Position numbers and translations under genes: made by a program | Assembly: GCA_002573585.1 (NCBI GenBank) | Contig: PDNB01000074.1 | Coordinates: forward strand, 1-64,000 | Source: Helicocarpus griseus UAMH5409 | Taxonomy: Eukaryota > Ascomycota > Eurotiomycetes > Onygenales > Ajellomycetaceae | Reading direction: 5' to 3' | DNA length: 64,000 nucleotides | The notes under the pieces: model-generated | Databases searched by the model: none | Seen by the model: only the letters and a program-made list of their open reading frames with translations | Told to the model about the DNA's origin: nothing | Shown here: one piece after another, positions 10,561 to 21,295 of the stretch | Position numbering within the stretch: the first letter of the stretch is position 1 | Layout: every line of letters starts with the position of its first letter

Positions 10561-11506
10561 AGGGGCACGTTAAGAAAAGGGCCGCCAAAAATTCTTTTTC
10601 CACTCGAGGTGTACATGTATTCTGATGCCGATATACCGCGGTTAATATTCGCTGATTATTTGTTTTATCGTCTTTTCCTTATAGTTAACCGTCTTTTCCT
10701 CCTTGTGATCTTGATGTCTGTTTCGGCACTGATGTCTTCCCTTTATATCCCCCCTTTGGTTTCACTTGATTTATACTTGGCGTCATCATGTTTATATTCC
10801 CGCATTCTATCGTAATGTTTTTTTACCCACCACATACACACCTCATCCCATCTTCCCTATACATCACCCCCGAACATATCCACGTATCACACATACATAG
10901 CCGCCCACCTTATATTCTCATCACTCGCGAATCTAACCTATCCCCTCTTCACTTCCGTTCTCTCCTTCGCTATTCATTTCACGTCATTGCGTTTCGACTC
11001 TATCTACCTGCCGTCCGTTCTACATTGGGACCGAAAAAATCATTGCACAAAAAAGCTGGGAAAAGGAGGAATGTTTGTAAAATACCGGTCTTGTCACTAG
11101 TTCAGCGCCTCGATTCTTTTTTTTCTTTTGATAGACGGATGGAAGGGTTATATAGATAGATATAGCCGCTTTAACGGGAATGATGAATTTTATAAAATAT
11201 GCGCTTATTATCTTTGGTCTATTGCGTGTTGGTTGGTGGTGGTTTATGGCGTGGGACATCGAAGGAATCTAGAACTTGTCCATCCTTGAGAACATTTGGA
11301 TTACCGGTAGAACAAAACTTGATGCAACAAATATGAAACAGTTGGAACCGACAAGAGCATTGATTTGGTGTCACTGTAACAGTTTAACTTGATTTATTAA
11401 TTAGTAATCTGCTGTCAGAATCTTTCTTTTCTCCCCGAGCCATCCGCCCGTCCACAGATGACGCATCTATGACTGCATCTGTCAAACTGTTTCTCCCCTT
11501 GGTCTT
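10561..11506. other. Intergenic region between mucin-like gene and metallothionein
   Basis: No gene recognised. It starts with the 3' region of the mucin-like gene and contains pyrimidine-rich sequence (10640-11000). The second half is the metallothionein promoter. Open frames here are short and low in complexity. Confidence 0.4.
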
Positions 11507-11512
11507 TATAAA
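11507..11512 (+). promoter_or_regulatory. TATA box of the metallothionein gene
   Basis: TATAAA in the context ctttataaac, followed by a C/A-rich leader. It lies about 95 bp before the donor of a 5' UTR intron and about 230 bp before the start codon. Confidence 0.55.
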
Positions 11513-11601
11513 CAAACAGCTACACCCCGTACCAACTCTTTCTCTTCTGTTTGACCTCCATCACAGACTCCCATCACTACATCAACGTCCACGACGAAAA
11601 G

Positions 11602-11686
11602 GTAAACTACTAATCTCATCTCCCTCATCTACTCTGAATCTCGGCTTATTCGATACAACGGCGATAACATGTGCTAACATCTCCAG
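11602..11686 (+). other. 5' UTR intron of the metallothionein gene
   Basis: An 85-bp intron with a gtaaac donor, a gctaac branch site at about 11673 and a ctccag acceptor. The gene start at 11736 follows 49 bases later. The consensus signals are strong; splicing itself is inferred. Confidence 0.6.
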
Positions 11687-11735
11687 CAGAACCCCTAAAA
11701 AACACGAATAACTATCCATCACCACTACAGCAAAA

Positions 11736-11904
11736 ATGGGCTGCGGATGCGGATCAGGCTGCCAGTGCAACGGGCCGCAGAGCTGTACCTGCGGGACCGG
11801 CGGCGGCTGCAATTGCACTTCTTGCGGGGTCAGTTATATCATTTCTTTTACTTTTCTTTTCTTTAAATCAGGATGCAGAGACTCGAGAGACTTCCCCGGC
11901 GTAG
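11736..11904 (+). CDS. Small cysteine-rich metallothionein
   Basis: Two exons, 11736-11828 and 11872-11904, give 41 residues. The first exon starts MGCGCGSGCQC and carries nine cysteines in CxC pairs with Gly, Ser, Asn and Thr between them, the pattern of short fungal copper metallothioneins such as the Neurospora CuMT. The 43-bp intron has a gtcagt donor and an aatcag acceptor and is not a multiple of three. Splicing removes a hydrophobic read-through and leaves a short polar tail. Expected role: cytosolic Cu(I)/Zn binding and detoxification. A TATA box and a 5' UTR intron lie upstream, as in many highly induced genes. I see no clear copper-factor site by eye. The gene is short enough to be missed by automatic annotation. 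Confidence 0.82.
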
Positions 11905-13257
11905 TTCATATTTGATGGCTAACTTCTAATGCTGTGTAGAAATAAGGGATGACACTTTCTCCTTTTAACGCGTTTTGACGATGATGGGATGATGATGGGA
12001 CGATGGATTGATGAATGACCGGGTGTGATATGGGCACGGCTGCGAAGGGTGACACGGATGTTGGGTCGTATACGCGATTAGCTGCTATAGTAGTACATGT
12101 ACATACAAATCCGAAGACAAAAGATGTTGCCCTTTTTCGCTATACAGATTCGTTTTGTAGACTGTAATGTCCACAAATATGCCAGGGTGAATGAATGAAT
12201 GTAGATCCATGCACCGTCCACCCCCGCAATGTTTCCCCGTGGGGAAATGTCTTGGCAGCGGCAACAAGACTTTGCCGAGACTCGGCTTCAGAACTCTGTT
12301 CCTCTCCTGGAAAACTATATCGGAACCTCAAGCTATATTTGACTTGGGATTGGATGTTATATGATGTTGGCGCTTTACCTGCTGAATAGATAAATATTCA
12401 ATACTACTTGACCTATACTGCTCGCATAGTAACGTCAACCGATTCCAAGCCACACGACATGAAGCTGTCTAGTACTTCATCGATGCATGACATCTATCCC
12501 TGCCCCTCAAGTTAGATTCAGGTGCGTTAGTCAAGCCAATGATAGCATAGCCAGACACAATCGGCGATTTCAGTATTTCTCACCAAATGTCCCCGCAATA
12601 TCCATTGCCAGTCGCTGTCTATATCCTCCTATCTCCTTGCTCAGCATACAAAAAGAGCCGGGCTAGTGCCAGTCCAGGCGTTCTTTTTAGAAGCCTAGTC
12701 TGACGACTGGCGAGTCGGATGTAACTTCGACGACCAAACCAAACCAACAGCATGCTGGCATATAACCCGCTCTGGGTAACGGGCTGAATTCCGCGCCTCT
12801 TCGGAGAACTTCCATGACAGGCCTTTCTTCTCCCAACAATGTGTCGGCCCGAGGGCTTTGATTATTGGTTGGGGTTGCCGCTGGTATTTCCAAACTGGGT
12901 ATTATTGCTGTCATTGTTGTTGTCTGTCATCTTGTCATGGCGGATCTCGCTGCGGGGGAGGCAAAGCTTAGCTCGGCCTGCGCTGCCGTGCGGGGGTCAT
13001 TTATCGGGGACCGCTTGCGGCGGGGAGCAGCATTGTTTATGATAGCCGGACACCGTCTGATATTATAAGAATGCAAAGCGTCTAGTTTTTGTTAAATATC
13101 AATTCTTTCCGCTCTGCATGCATGGATGGAATTGGTCGGTTCGATGCTCTCTATTCTGCTTTCTTTCCTTGTATAATTGTTTGATTGAGCGATTGAGCTA
13201 GAGAAGATAGAGAGAAGGTGAGAAAAAAAAGACAACAAAATAGACAACAAAATAGAC
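11905..13257. other. Intergenic region upstream of the MFS gene
   Basis: No gene recognised in 1.35 kb. A gatgatgggatgatgatgggac repeat-like stretch lies near 11980-12000. The rest should hold the metallothionein 3' end and the permease promoter, including an A-rich leader just before 13258. Confidence 0.4.
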
Positions 13258-14994
13258 ATGACGGAGAAACCTGTCTCGCCGGACACAGATTCCACGGCAC
13301 GTCCAAACGTGCCTGTCATATCCAAGAACACGATTTCAGACGATAGCTCGGGAAATCACCATGCATCGTCTTACAGCCACGCTGAGAAGGGAACAGTGGC
13401 GGTGATGGAAAACCAGCCACAACGACGCGAATTTACAGAGAAGGAAGAGAAAGCCGTGATACGGAAACTGGACTGGAATCTCATGCCCTTGATCTTCGTC
13501 CTGTACAGCCTGAGCGTGCTGGATAGGAGTAATCTCGGCAACGCGCGCATCGCAGGCATGACGGACGATATCGATCTGTCTGGCAGGAAGTACGATTGGC
13601 TAGCTACGGTGTTCTATATTGCGTGTAAGCAAACTCGACATGCACCCCGGGGTGTCCTCTGTTTTCTTTCTTAATCTATGAAAGAAGTGTTCCCTAACAA
13701 GTCAAATTTGAAAACCCCAGACATCCTCTCCCAATGGACAACAATAGGCTGGAAAGCCTTCAAACCGCACAACTGGGTCGCCTTCTGCGCCTTCGCCTGG
13801 GGCCTCGTCTCCACCATGCAAGCCGCCTGCAACAACTGGGCCGGCCTGATGGCCTGCCGCGTCTTCCTCGGCATCACCGAAGCCATGTACGCCGGCGGCG
13901 TTGCCCTCTACCTCTCCTACTTTTACCCGCGCGAGAAACTGGGCTTGCGCACGGGCATCTTCCTCTCCGGCTCTGCGCTGGCAAATGCGTACGGTGGCGC
14001 GCTGGCGTATGGCATATCGCATGCCAAGGGCTCCATTGGCGCCTGGCGCATATTGTTTATTGTGGAGGGGATCCCATCGTGCATTGTGGCTGGGTTTGCG
14101 TGGTGGTTTTTGCCGGATGCGCCGGGCCAGGCGAGGTTTTTGAACGAGAGGGAGAGGGCGGTTGCGGTTGATATTTCGCTGAGGCAGCCGGGGGACAGGC
14201 GGACGGAGGGGTTGCAGTGGGAGCAGGTTCTGGGAGCTTTGAAGGATTATCGGAGTATGTTTCTTCAACCCCTCTTCCTCCACAATAATAGCAAAGCAAG
14301 CAAGCAAGCCATGTTTCTAACCCTTTAAAATGATACGAAACCAGGCTACCTCCCCCCTCTCATCTACTTCGGCAGCAACGTCTGCTTCGGCTCCCTGCCC
14401 CTCTTCGTCCCAACCATAATCTCCGAAATGGGCGCCTTCACCTCGATCCAATCAAACGGCCTCTCCGCACCCCCCTACATCCTTTGCTTCCTCGCCATAA
14501 TCGCCACCTCTCACCTCTCCGACCGCCTCAGCCTACGCGGGCCCTTTGTAGCAGCCTCCGGCCTCATCGCCGCCGTCGGCTACATCTGCCTAGCCACCAG
14601 CACCACAGTCGCAGTCCGCTATTTTGGCCTGTTCCTGGCCGTGCAGATCTTTGTAAGCGTTGCGGTGATTCTGACGTGGGTGGGGAACACGCACGCGACG
14701 GATTCGAAGCGGGCGGGGGCGCTGGCGTTGTTGGCGACGGGGGGCCAGTGCGGGCCGGTGCTGGGGACGAATATTTTTCCTGTGAGTGATGGGCCGTTTT
14801 ATAGAAAGGGGATGTGGATTTCGTGTGCTATGTGTTTGATGGTGGCGGTGTTGGCGGGCGTGCAGATGGGGGTATTGTGGAGGGATAATCGGAGGAGGGA
14901 GGGTCAGGGCGGGGTGGAGGAGGGGAAGGATGGGGAGAGGATGGAGGTTGTGGATGGGGCGGGGAGGGATGGGCGGTTCAGGTATATGCTGTGA
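13258..14994 (+). CDS. MFS permease of the anion:cation symporter group (Dal5/Tna1-like)
   Basis: Exons 13258-13624, 13721-14254 and 14345-14994 give 516 residues, a normal length for the family. Introns of 96 and 90 bp have gtaagc and gtatgt donors and splice in phase 1 both times. A polar N-terminus of about 80 residues is followed by the first membrane segment and the signature LDRSNLGNARIAGM. The second exon carries ITEAMYAGGVALYLSYFYPRE and the later membrane segments follow; the tail is charged. The family imports carboxylates such as allantoate, nicotinate, pantothenate or biotin precursors with protons at the plasma membrane; the substrate here is not predictable. Base composition is odd: each of exons 2 and 3 starts C-rich and ends G-rich (see findings). 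Confidence 0.88.
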
Positions 14995-15519
14995 ATACAG
15001 ACGGCGGTAGTATTGATGTTGAGATGAATGGAGGATGATATTTAGATAAGCGGTTGCTCAAAATATTGGTTGGATAGGAAGGGGTTTGCGGATTTTGGCT
15101 GGAGATGGCATACCGTAATATACGGATAGACACGACTTTAGATGAATAGACGGTCACATAAACCATGGAGAAAGCGATTAAATAGTAATACAGTTTCTGG
15201 TGAATAGGAGGCGGGTATATCGTTGACAAAAAGAGAAAGGTAGAAAATTCCCAGATATTATCCCATAGACACATGTATCTAATGCAAATTAGCATCCCAT
15301 GTCTTTCAACCCCTAATTTCGCCAACCAGTAAATAGTTCAATTAAAAGCAACAAGTGGGTATAACAGTGGGCATCATGCCAAATGAAAAAACCCCAAATC
15401 GCCTACTTGCCTGCCTGAACCTTTGAAGCCCCGTTCCCTTCCGTCGTCATTCATTATTAATTGTAATAAATTTTTGAATTATTATACACTTCCGGTTGCA
15501 GATGCCGTGGGTATCAATG
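14995..15519. other. Convergent intergenic region
   Basis: 3' ends of the MFS permease (+) and the PHD-finger gene (-) face each other here. AT-rich, no gene seen. Confidence 0.5.
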
Positions 15520-17984
15520 TCAACGCCGGCCGGGGCCCGTCCGCACTATCCCGTCCGTCACCGCTTTGCCAAGCTTCTTTCGGCATTCTGGACAGTACCA
15601 TTTCGCCGTGCGGCTCGGGACCTCCGTGAGGCCGACACAATCCAGGTGGAACCACTCTTTGTCGCACTGCAGAAAGTAAAGTAGGTTAGCTTCATGCTCA
15701 GCTGCGAGCGTTTTTAATGAAGGGGTTTGAAAGTAGATAGAAATTGATAACTGGGGTAGGAAAATAAGACAACATAACTCGCAGCAGAAAACCAAAAACT
15801 AAGAAAAAGCAGAACAGTACACTTAAAGCAACAAAAGACACATCTGCGGCCACTCACATCATTGTCCTCGCAGCAGATCATGGTGCCAAAACTGACGTCT
15901 CCACATAGACAGTATCTCGGCTCGTTCGGGTCGATCTCCTCCAATACCCCGTCTTCATCGATCCGTACATCCTCTGTCTTGGGTGCCTGCGAAGTCTCCT
16001 TTTGGACCTGGTCCTTCTTTTTCTTTGTCGCCGGCTTGGCCTTGCGACGGCCTACACTTACGGCAGCACCACCATCCTGGCCGGAAGTTACAGGGCCCGG
16101 GGCGGGGCGTTTGCTACGACGGCCAGCTGCGGTAGTTATGCCACTTTGATCCACTCCCAAGGCCTTGACAATAGCGGGGGTAGCACTCTTCCTGCGAAGT
16201 CGTTCACGGCCTGCAGATTTTTCAGAAACTCCGGTGGCGGAACGTGGCCGAGATGCTGCCCGGGTGGCAGGTGGTGTGGGAGTAGGATAGGCCTTGGGTC
16301 CAAATGATCGACGCGCTTCAACAGGGGATGAAGGGGGTGGTGACTTTTTGAGGCCTGTTGACGGGCCAGCAGCAGCTTGGGAACCCTTGGCAGCTGCAGT
16401 AATTTCCATTGGGGTTTCTTCGCCAGCCGGGTTAAGGGTACTTGAAGAAGCAGACTTGCTAAGTTTGCGCTTTTTAGTGGAGGGCTTGGCTGTAGCTGAG
16501 GAGACAGCGGCAGGAGATTCTACATCTTGTGATGACTCTAACGCGGCTGTCTCCTCAAATTTTCTCTTCTTAGCAGGTTGCTTTGCCGCCTTTGGCCTAT
16601 CCTTCACTGCAGGACCGTTAGCTTTGAAAGATTTATCTAAAAGCCCAGATTGAACGCTATTGTAATGACTCTGCTCTGCAGGACTGGAGAACAAGCTTTT
16701 AAATGTAGACCCGATGTCTCCGAGTCGTCTCGCCGCCATCTCCGCTTCGACTGCAGCGAGCGCTGCTTGTTCCCGTGCAAGGTTTTCGCGCTTAAGTTTC
16801 TTCGCCTCGTTCAGTTTCATACCTCGATTGCTCAGTTTCGTTTCCTCTACCCCTGATGCATCCGCGTTTACTTCGCTTTTCCGAACGAGTTTTCCTGGGA
16901 CATAGTTTTTCATTATGTCGTCGCAGTCCGTAAACTCAGCGCCAGTCGCTTCGGCATTTTGCTTAGCTGCTCTGTAACCTTCCCAACCTCGACCGCGTAC
17001 TGCGAGTTCACGGTGGATCATGATTTCACTGGGCTGCCAAATATTATTCTTCTTCATTTTCTTTCGGAGCTTAGTCATTTCATATTCTGTCAAGCGGAGC
17101 CAGGGGAAATGCTCGCTTCCGATTTTGGCGTTTTCCGGGGGGGGCTTTAGCAACGCCAAGGCACTACTAGTAGAGGTCTCGACCTGGTTCGGGTCCATAG
17201 AATCGGATGGCTGAGAAACGCGAGCACTGGTGCCCCGCTTCTGTTTTTTGGGCTTCTTATTGTCTCTAGCTGCGTCGAGCAACTGATCTGTTTCGGCAGC
17301 ACGCGATGAGCTTGGTTCGGCATCTTCGTCGGATTGTTCGGTACTCGCTATTGGTGAATCCGGATTCGGAGGGCCGAGGCGGTCACCGCGCGTGGTCGTC
17401 CCGCGTGGCTTACCTTTTTGCACGCCTTTCTCAACCGCCGCGGTTTGCCGAGCACCATCGACACGTAAAGTTATTCTTGGTGCAGAAGGGGTTTCTCCTA
17501 TTTTACGCCCATTTCTTCCTCGCTTGGCTTCCGGGGAAGGTTCGGTTGCGGGGAGGGCGGAAGGGTCGCGTGAAACTGTAGTACATGTACTCGAGAGCGC
17601 ATTCAACTTGGATTTGATGCTTCCTAGGCGGTCAAAGTGGCGATCGACGACGTCATAAAGACGACAGGCTTCTGCATAAGCGGATTCTCGCGCATTCATA
17701 ACACGCGATAGCTGTTCTGATATTTGCTTCCGTAAATCGAGGGGTTCGGGTCGCGAGTCCGTTGGCAGATTGGGTAGTTGCCCGTAGGTCTTGGTGAGCT
17801 GATGAACAGCTTCCGCAGCATCCAGATACGTTTCATCCAAGCCACGGATCAGGGTCAGGGAGCGAACGAGGTCAGAAGGGAGGTATTCGGTGTAATCAAT
17901 AAAATCGGTCACAGTGGCCTGCGCATCGGGATCGGACGGGCCCTCCATGATGATGCCATGGTCGCCAGAATCTTCCGACATCAT
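15520..17984 (-). CDS. ING-type PHD-finger protein, chromatin reader
   Basis: Exons on the minus strand are 17984-15858 (longer upstream if the true start lies in another exon) and 15666-15520, joined in phase 0 across a 191-bp intron with a gtgagt donor and a gctaacc branch site. The N-terminus has the ING coiled-coil features DFIDYTEYLPSDLVRSLTLI and DVVDRHFDRL. A long disordered Lys/Ser/Pro-rich middle is rich in nuclear-localisation-like clusters. The C-terminal PHD finger is split by the intron: YCLCGDVSFGTMICCED, then CDKEWFHLDCVGL and WYCPEC, the full Cys4-His-Cys3 set of the H3K4me3-binding ING class. Such proteins belong to histone acetyltransferase or Rpd3-type deacetylase complexes. 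The first ATG in the main exon is at 17984, but the frame stays open to about 18100 with plausible protein (TERKPFTFSLERLVG), so an upstream exon is likely. At about 757 residues it is much longer than yeast Pho23 or Yng1. Confidence 0.8.
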
Positions 17985-18207
17985 GGAGCCGACGAGACGC
18001 TCGAGGGAGAAGGTGAATGGTTTCCTTTCAGTCAAGACTCCGCTGGAGACAAAGCGATAGGAGAGTGGAGTATCACCATCAGGGCGATCAGGGAGACCAT
18101 GCAGTCACAGCTGACACATTGGGAAGAGGGTGTAGTTAGTAATAGCAGCTCATATAAAATATACTGCAGCTGAACAAAGCTATAAACAAGGTCTCAGAGC
18201 GGTATAC

Positions 18208-18343
18208 TCAAGATGGGAGAGAGATATGCGGTGGTGAGGAGGTTGGAGACAGCTTCAGTTCTCGTCGCGAAGTCGTGGGCCGCTTTGGGGTTAGCGCGGA
18301 AGTTGGGGAGGAGGCTCGGAATAATGTTGTTCCTTTTACTCAT
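18208..18343 (-). CDS. Possible first exon of the PHD-finger gene (or a small separate ORF)
   Basis: An ATG at 18343 opens a clean frame of 45 codons (MSKRNNIIPSLLPNF, later AHDFATRTEAVSNLL) ending at a gtatac donor at 18207. The composition looks like real protein and it reads toward the PHD-finger gene. The join to the main exon is not resolved: the best pyrimidine-rich acceptors (18111, 18043) give a stop, and only a weak GAG acceptor at 18038 keeps the frame. It could be a short independent gene. Confidence 0.35.
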
Positions 18344-18350
18344 CACGTGA
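18343..18350. promoter_or_regulatory. TCACGTGA palindrome at the start of the PHD-finger transcript
   Basis: A perfect TCACGTGA octamer, an E-box-like site of the kind bound by Cbf1-type bHLH factors, sits directly upstream of and touching the candidate ATG at 18343, between the PHD-finger and exonuclease-like genes. A regulatory role is inferred. Confidence 0.4.
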
Positions 18351-19067
18351 TATCTAGACGACACCGCTCTAAACAACTTCAACACCTTCACAAACGACAG
18401 CAAGCTTGATTTATTCAGCATAGATAGTCACTCTACGGCGTGCTATTCAAATACTAGCTTATAATTATGGCTGACTTTGCAAACCTTTTTTATCTTCCGT
18501 AATTGCGGTGCTATGCTACCAGGAAGCTGTACTAGTATCTAGTATATCATAAACTATACCGCAGGATATATCCAAAAGATAAAAATGTATGCTTAGTTCC
18601 ATAAGCTAGTTGCACTGGGAATACCCGTATCTTTCAGAAGATATCCTCCAGTGTTCCGTTGTCGCTGTTTTCGTCCGTGTTTTATCTTGTCCGCAATGTC
18701 TCGGTCTGTTGCTTTGTCAACCGTAGGCCATCTGCAGGGAATGTTCCTTTTCATCTCTTTCATTTCACCACCACACTGCAGTCTGATGACTGCTTCTCTC
18801 TACTTTCCTCTACATCTTTTACTTGCTAAGATATCTTCATTACTACATCGCAGTCTGCTCACTGACTGCTGTTCTTAGCCACTTCCTTTTGACTTCGTTT
18901 GCTGAAATATCTCACCACCTCCAACACTCCTCGCCAGGACAACACTGTAGTCTCCTGACTGACTGTTGTTTTCTATTACTTTATTTTTACTTCTTAGTTT
19001 CATCGTCTCTTCCTTCGAACCTACAGCTCCCACAGCTACTTCTTGAGACGTCAGTTATACACGCGCC
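18351..19067. other. Divergent promoter region
   Basis: Shared upstream region of the PHD-finger gene (-) and the exonuclease-like gene (+). It contains CT-rich leader sequence from about 18640 onward; no gene is seen. Confidence 0.45.
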
Positions 19068-21295
19068 ATGGACAGGGGAGAGCGTCTGAAGCTTCTCTTC
19101 GGTGGGGGTGATGAAGAGCTCTTGAAGACAAACTCTGGACTCCAGTATCCGATTGAAGCAAAGTCTCCCTCTGCAGATGGACAACGGGACGTCAAAATAC
19201 CGAGTATAGGCGTCCCACAGGCCAACCCAGCAAATACTTCCATTAAACCGGCGTTACAGGAGCTTAGCAGCTCAGAGGATGGCTTCGATGAATACCTGGC
19301 TTCCTTCTCCCAGGCACGGAAAGCGAAAATGAAGAAGAAGAAAAGCAACATGGGCGGTAAAAGCATGCCATTAAGCAATGGTGTAGATCTGTCAATTTCG
19401 ACCTTCTCGCACCATTGCGACAACAAGGTGGCTTCGTTCTGTCCAATCATTGCTGTTAGCCGCTTTCCGTATAAATATGTTCGAAGCAGTGAAAAGGATC
19501 GGATTGCAAAGGGATTTTTTGATGCTGGGAAGTTTTGGGACAGATGCTGGGACTTGTATGTCTTTCTACCCTCTTCCCCCCAAGTCTACGTTGCGCTATA
19601 ATTTCCCAGGAGTGCATTATAGCTACGGAAATTATTTTCATGATATCTGTTTCCCCCGTCATAGCGGTGGATTCCGACAGCGACTTGCCGCATGTCACAT
19701 ATTATTGGATTCACTGACCCGAGCATTCATTCAGATACTATATTCATCCGCCCCCTCACATATCAATGCAGCCTCTTGTTCTCGTCCCGACTCACCAAGT
19801 ACAAGATCTTATCGATGAGATTAACAGAGTCTTGAAGTGCCAGGTCTCTATTCCTTCCGACCCGGATATGGGATTTATGATCCACTTCGAGGACGACGGT
19901 ACGCCTCAACCACAATATCTTGGAACATCTTCTAGTAAAGAGGAGAAAGAAGCGATGGAATCAATCATACCAGCTGCGCCATGCGACGGTTATGCGGCCC
20001 CGAAGGGTTGCTCTGCTGAAGTTGACTGCTCGTTTGCAGCGTTCAAAGCAAAGATGGAGGCTGCCGTTGAAGCTGCTCGGAAGAACAAAAAAAAAGCAAA
20101 GACTAAACGTCAGGGTGACCGTATCATGAGACTGCGGGGTTGGTGCAGTACTCTGAAACGAACGCAATGTTACCTAGGCATGCGCCCTCGCCGCCCACGC
20201 GATATCCAACCTCCTAATACCGACGGCCTTTCATGGGATGAGCAGAAGAGAGTTGAACGCGAATATGCTTTGGCATGTGGGAATATTCTCGAACCCTTTG
20301 ATGTCAATAAGCCAGCACCGTTTACATTTACGAGTGAACCGATCTTTGTTTGTGTCGATGTTGAGGCCAACGAAAAGAGCCATTCTCAAATTACGGAAAT
20401 AGGCGTATCTACCCTTGACACTCTAGATCTCGTTGGGATTCCTCCAGGAGAAGGTGGTCGCAACTGGGTCGCGAAGATAAACTCACGCCATTTCCGCATT
20501 TCAGAGTTCTCACACATTGTTAACAAGGATTTTGTCGATGGGTGTCCCGATAAGTTCGAATTTGGGAAAAGTGAATGGATTTTTATCAAAGATGCAGCTG
20601 ACGCCGTTGACTCTTGCTTTCAACCTCCGTATTCCGCTCGTACCAGCGAACAGCCCATCCCAGAATACAAAACCCGCCCCCGCAGCCTCGTCTTCCTTGG
20701 CCATGACCCGGAAACTGATCTATCTTACATCCGCAAGCTCGGATGCACGAGCTTCCCTAAGCCCACCACCTCTGCCTCTTCCTCTCAAAGCAGCCAATCT
20801 TCGAAACCTGCCATCCCAGCTCCCCACTTCCTTGAAACTCTCGACACCTCCATTCTTTACCGCGTCCTCAAACGTGAAACCGAACCCACCTCCCTCGGAA
20901 AAATCCTCGCCGACCTCTCCATCACCGGCTGGAACCTGCACAACGGGGGCAACGACGCCCGCTACACCATGGAGGCCATGATCGGCATTGCGCTAAAGTC
21001 CCGCTTGCTACTTGACCAGCCCATCACATATGAAGATCATACCGAGATGCCTTCAACGAATAACTGGCCACTGGTGACGGCGATGAGGCCTGCGCCGGAT
21101 TCGGGATTGAATGACGAGGTGGTTAGGGCGGCGAATGCGTATGATCGTAAGTGGAAGGCGGAGGTAGAGAGGCGGGTTAGGGAGGGGGCAAAGGATGCGG
21201 AGAGTAGGGTGAGAAGCGAGTGTGCTGGGTGGGATGAGGCGATTGCGGTGGAGGATGATGGGGGAGAGGGGACGGGCTGGGGAGGTGAGGTGTGA
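19068..21295 (+). CDS. DEDDh exonuclease-fold protein (QIP / Gfd2-YDR514C type)
   Basis: Exons 19068-19555 and 19735-21295 give 682 residues; the 179-bp intron has a gtatgt donor and a cactgac branch site. The N-terminal third is polar with a lysine-rich stretch. The second exon carries the RNase H-like core: motif I DVEANEKSHSQITEIG (Asp and Glu), motif II GHDPETDL, and motif III HNGGNDA, in which His and Asp are spaced as in DEDDh 3'-5' exonucleases. The family includes yeast Gfd2/Ydr514c and the Neurospora QDE-2-interacting protein QIP, which removes the passenger strand in RNA silencing. All catalytic positions appear present, so an active nuclease is likely. Which of the two roles applies needs phylogeny. 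The C-terminal 80 residues are acidic and Gly-rich and strongly G-rich at the DNA level. Confidence 0.82.

Noticed and set aside
10609..11159. Overlapping plus-strand frames after the mucin-like gene
   Set aside because: Pyrimidine-rich 3' sequence gives Leu/Ser/Pro-rich peptides; no start context, no domain.
12232..12247. TTTCCCC-GT-GGGGAAA hairpin
   Set aside because: A two-base loop and 7-bp arms in isolation; likely chance palindrome, too far from the metallothionein stop to be a clear terminator.
13702..14307. 201-codon frame antisense to the MFS gene
   Set aside because: It mirrors GC-rich coding exons with strong skew; the translation is Arg/Pro-rich and has no domain. The sense gene explains the sequence.
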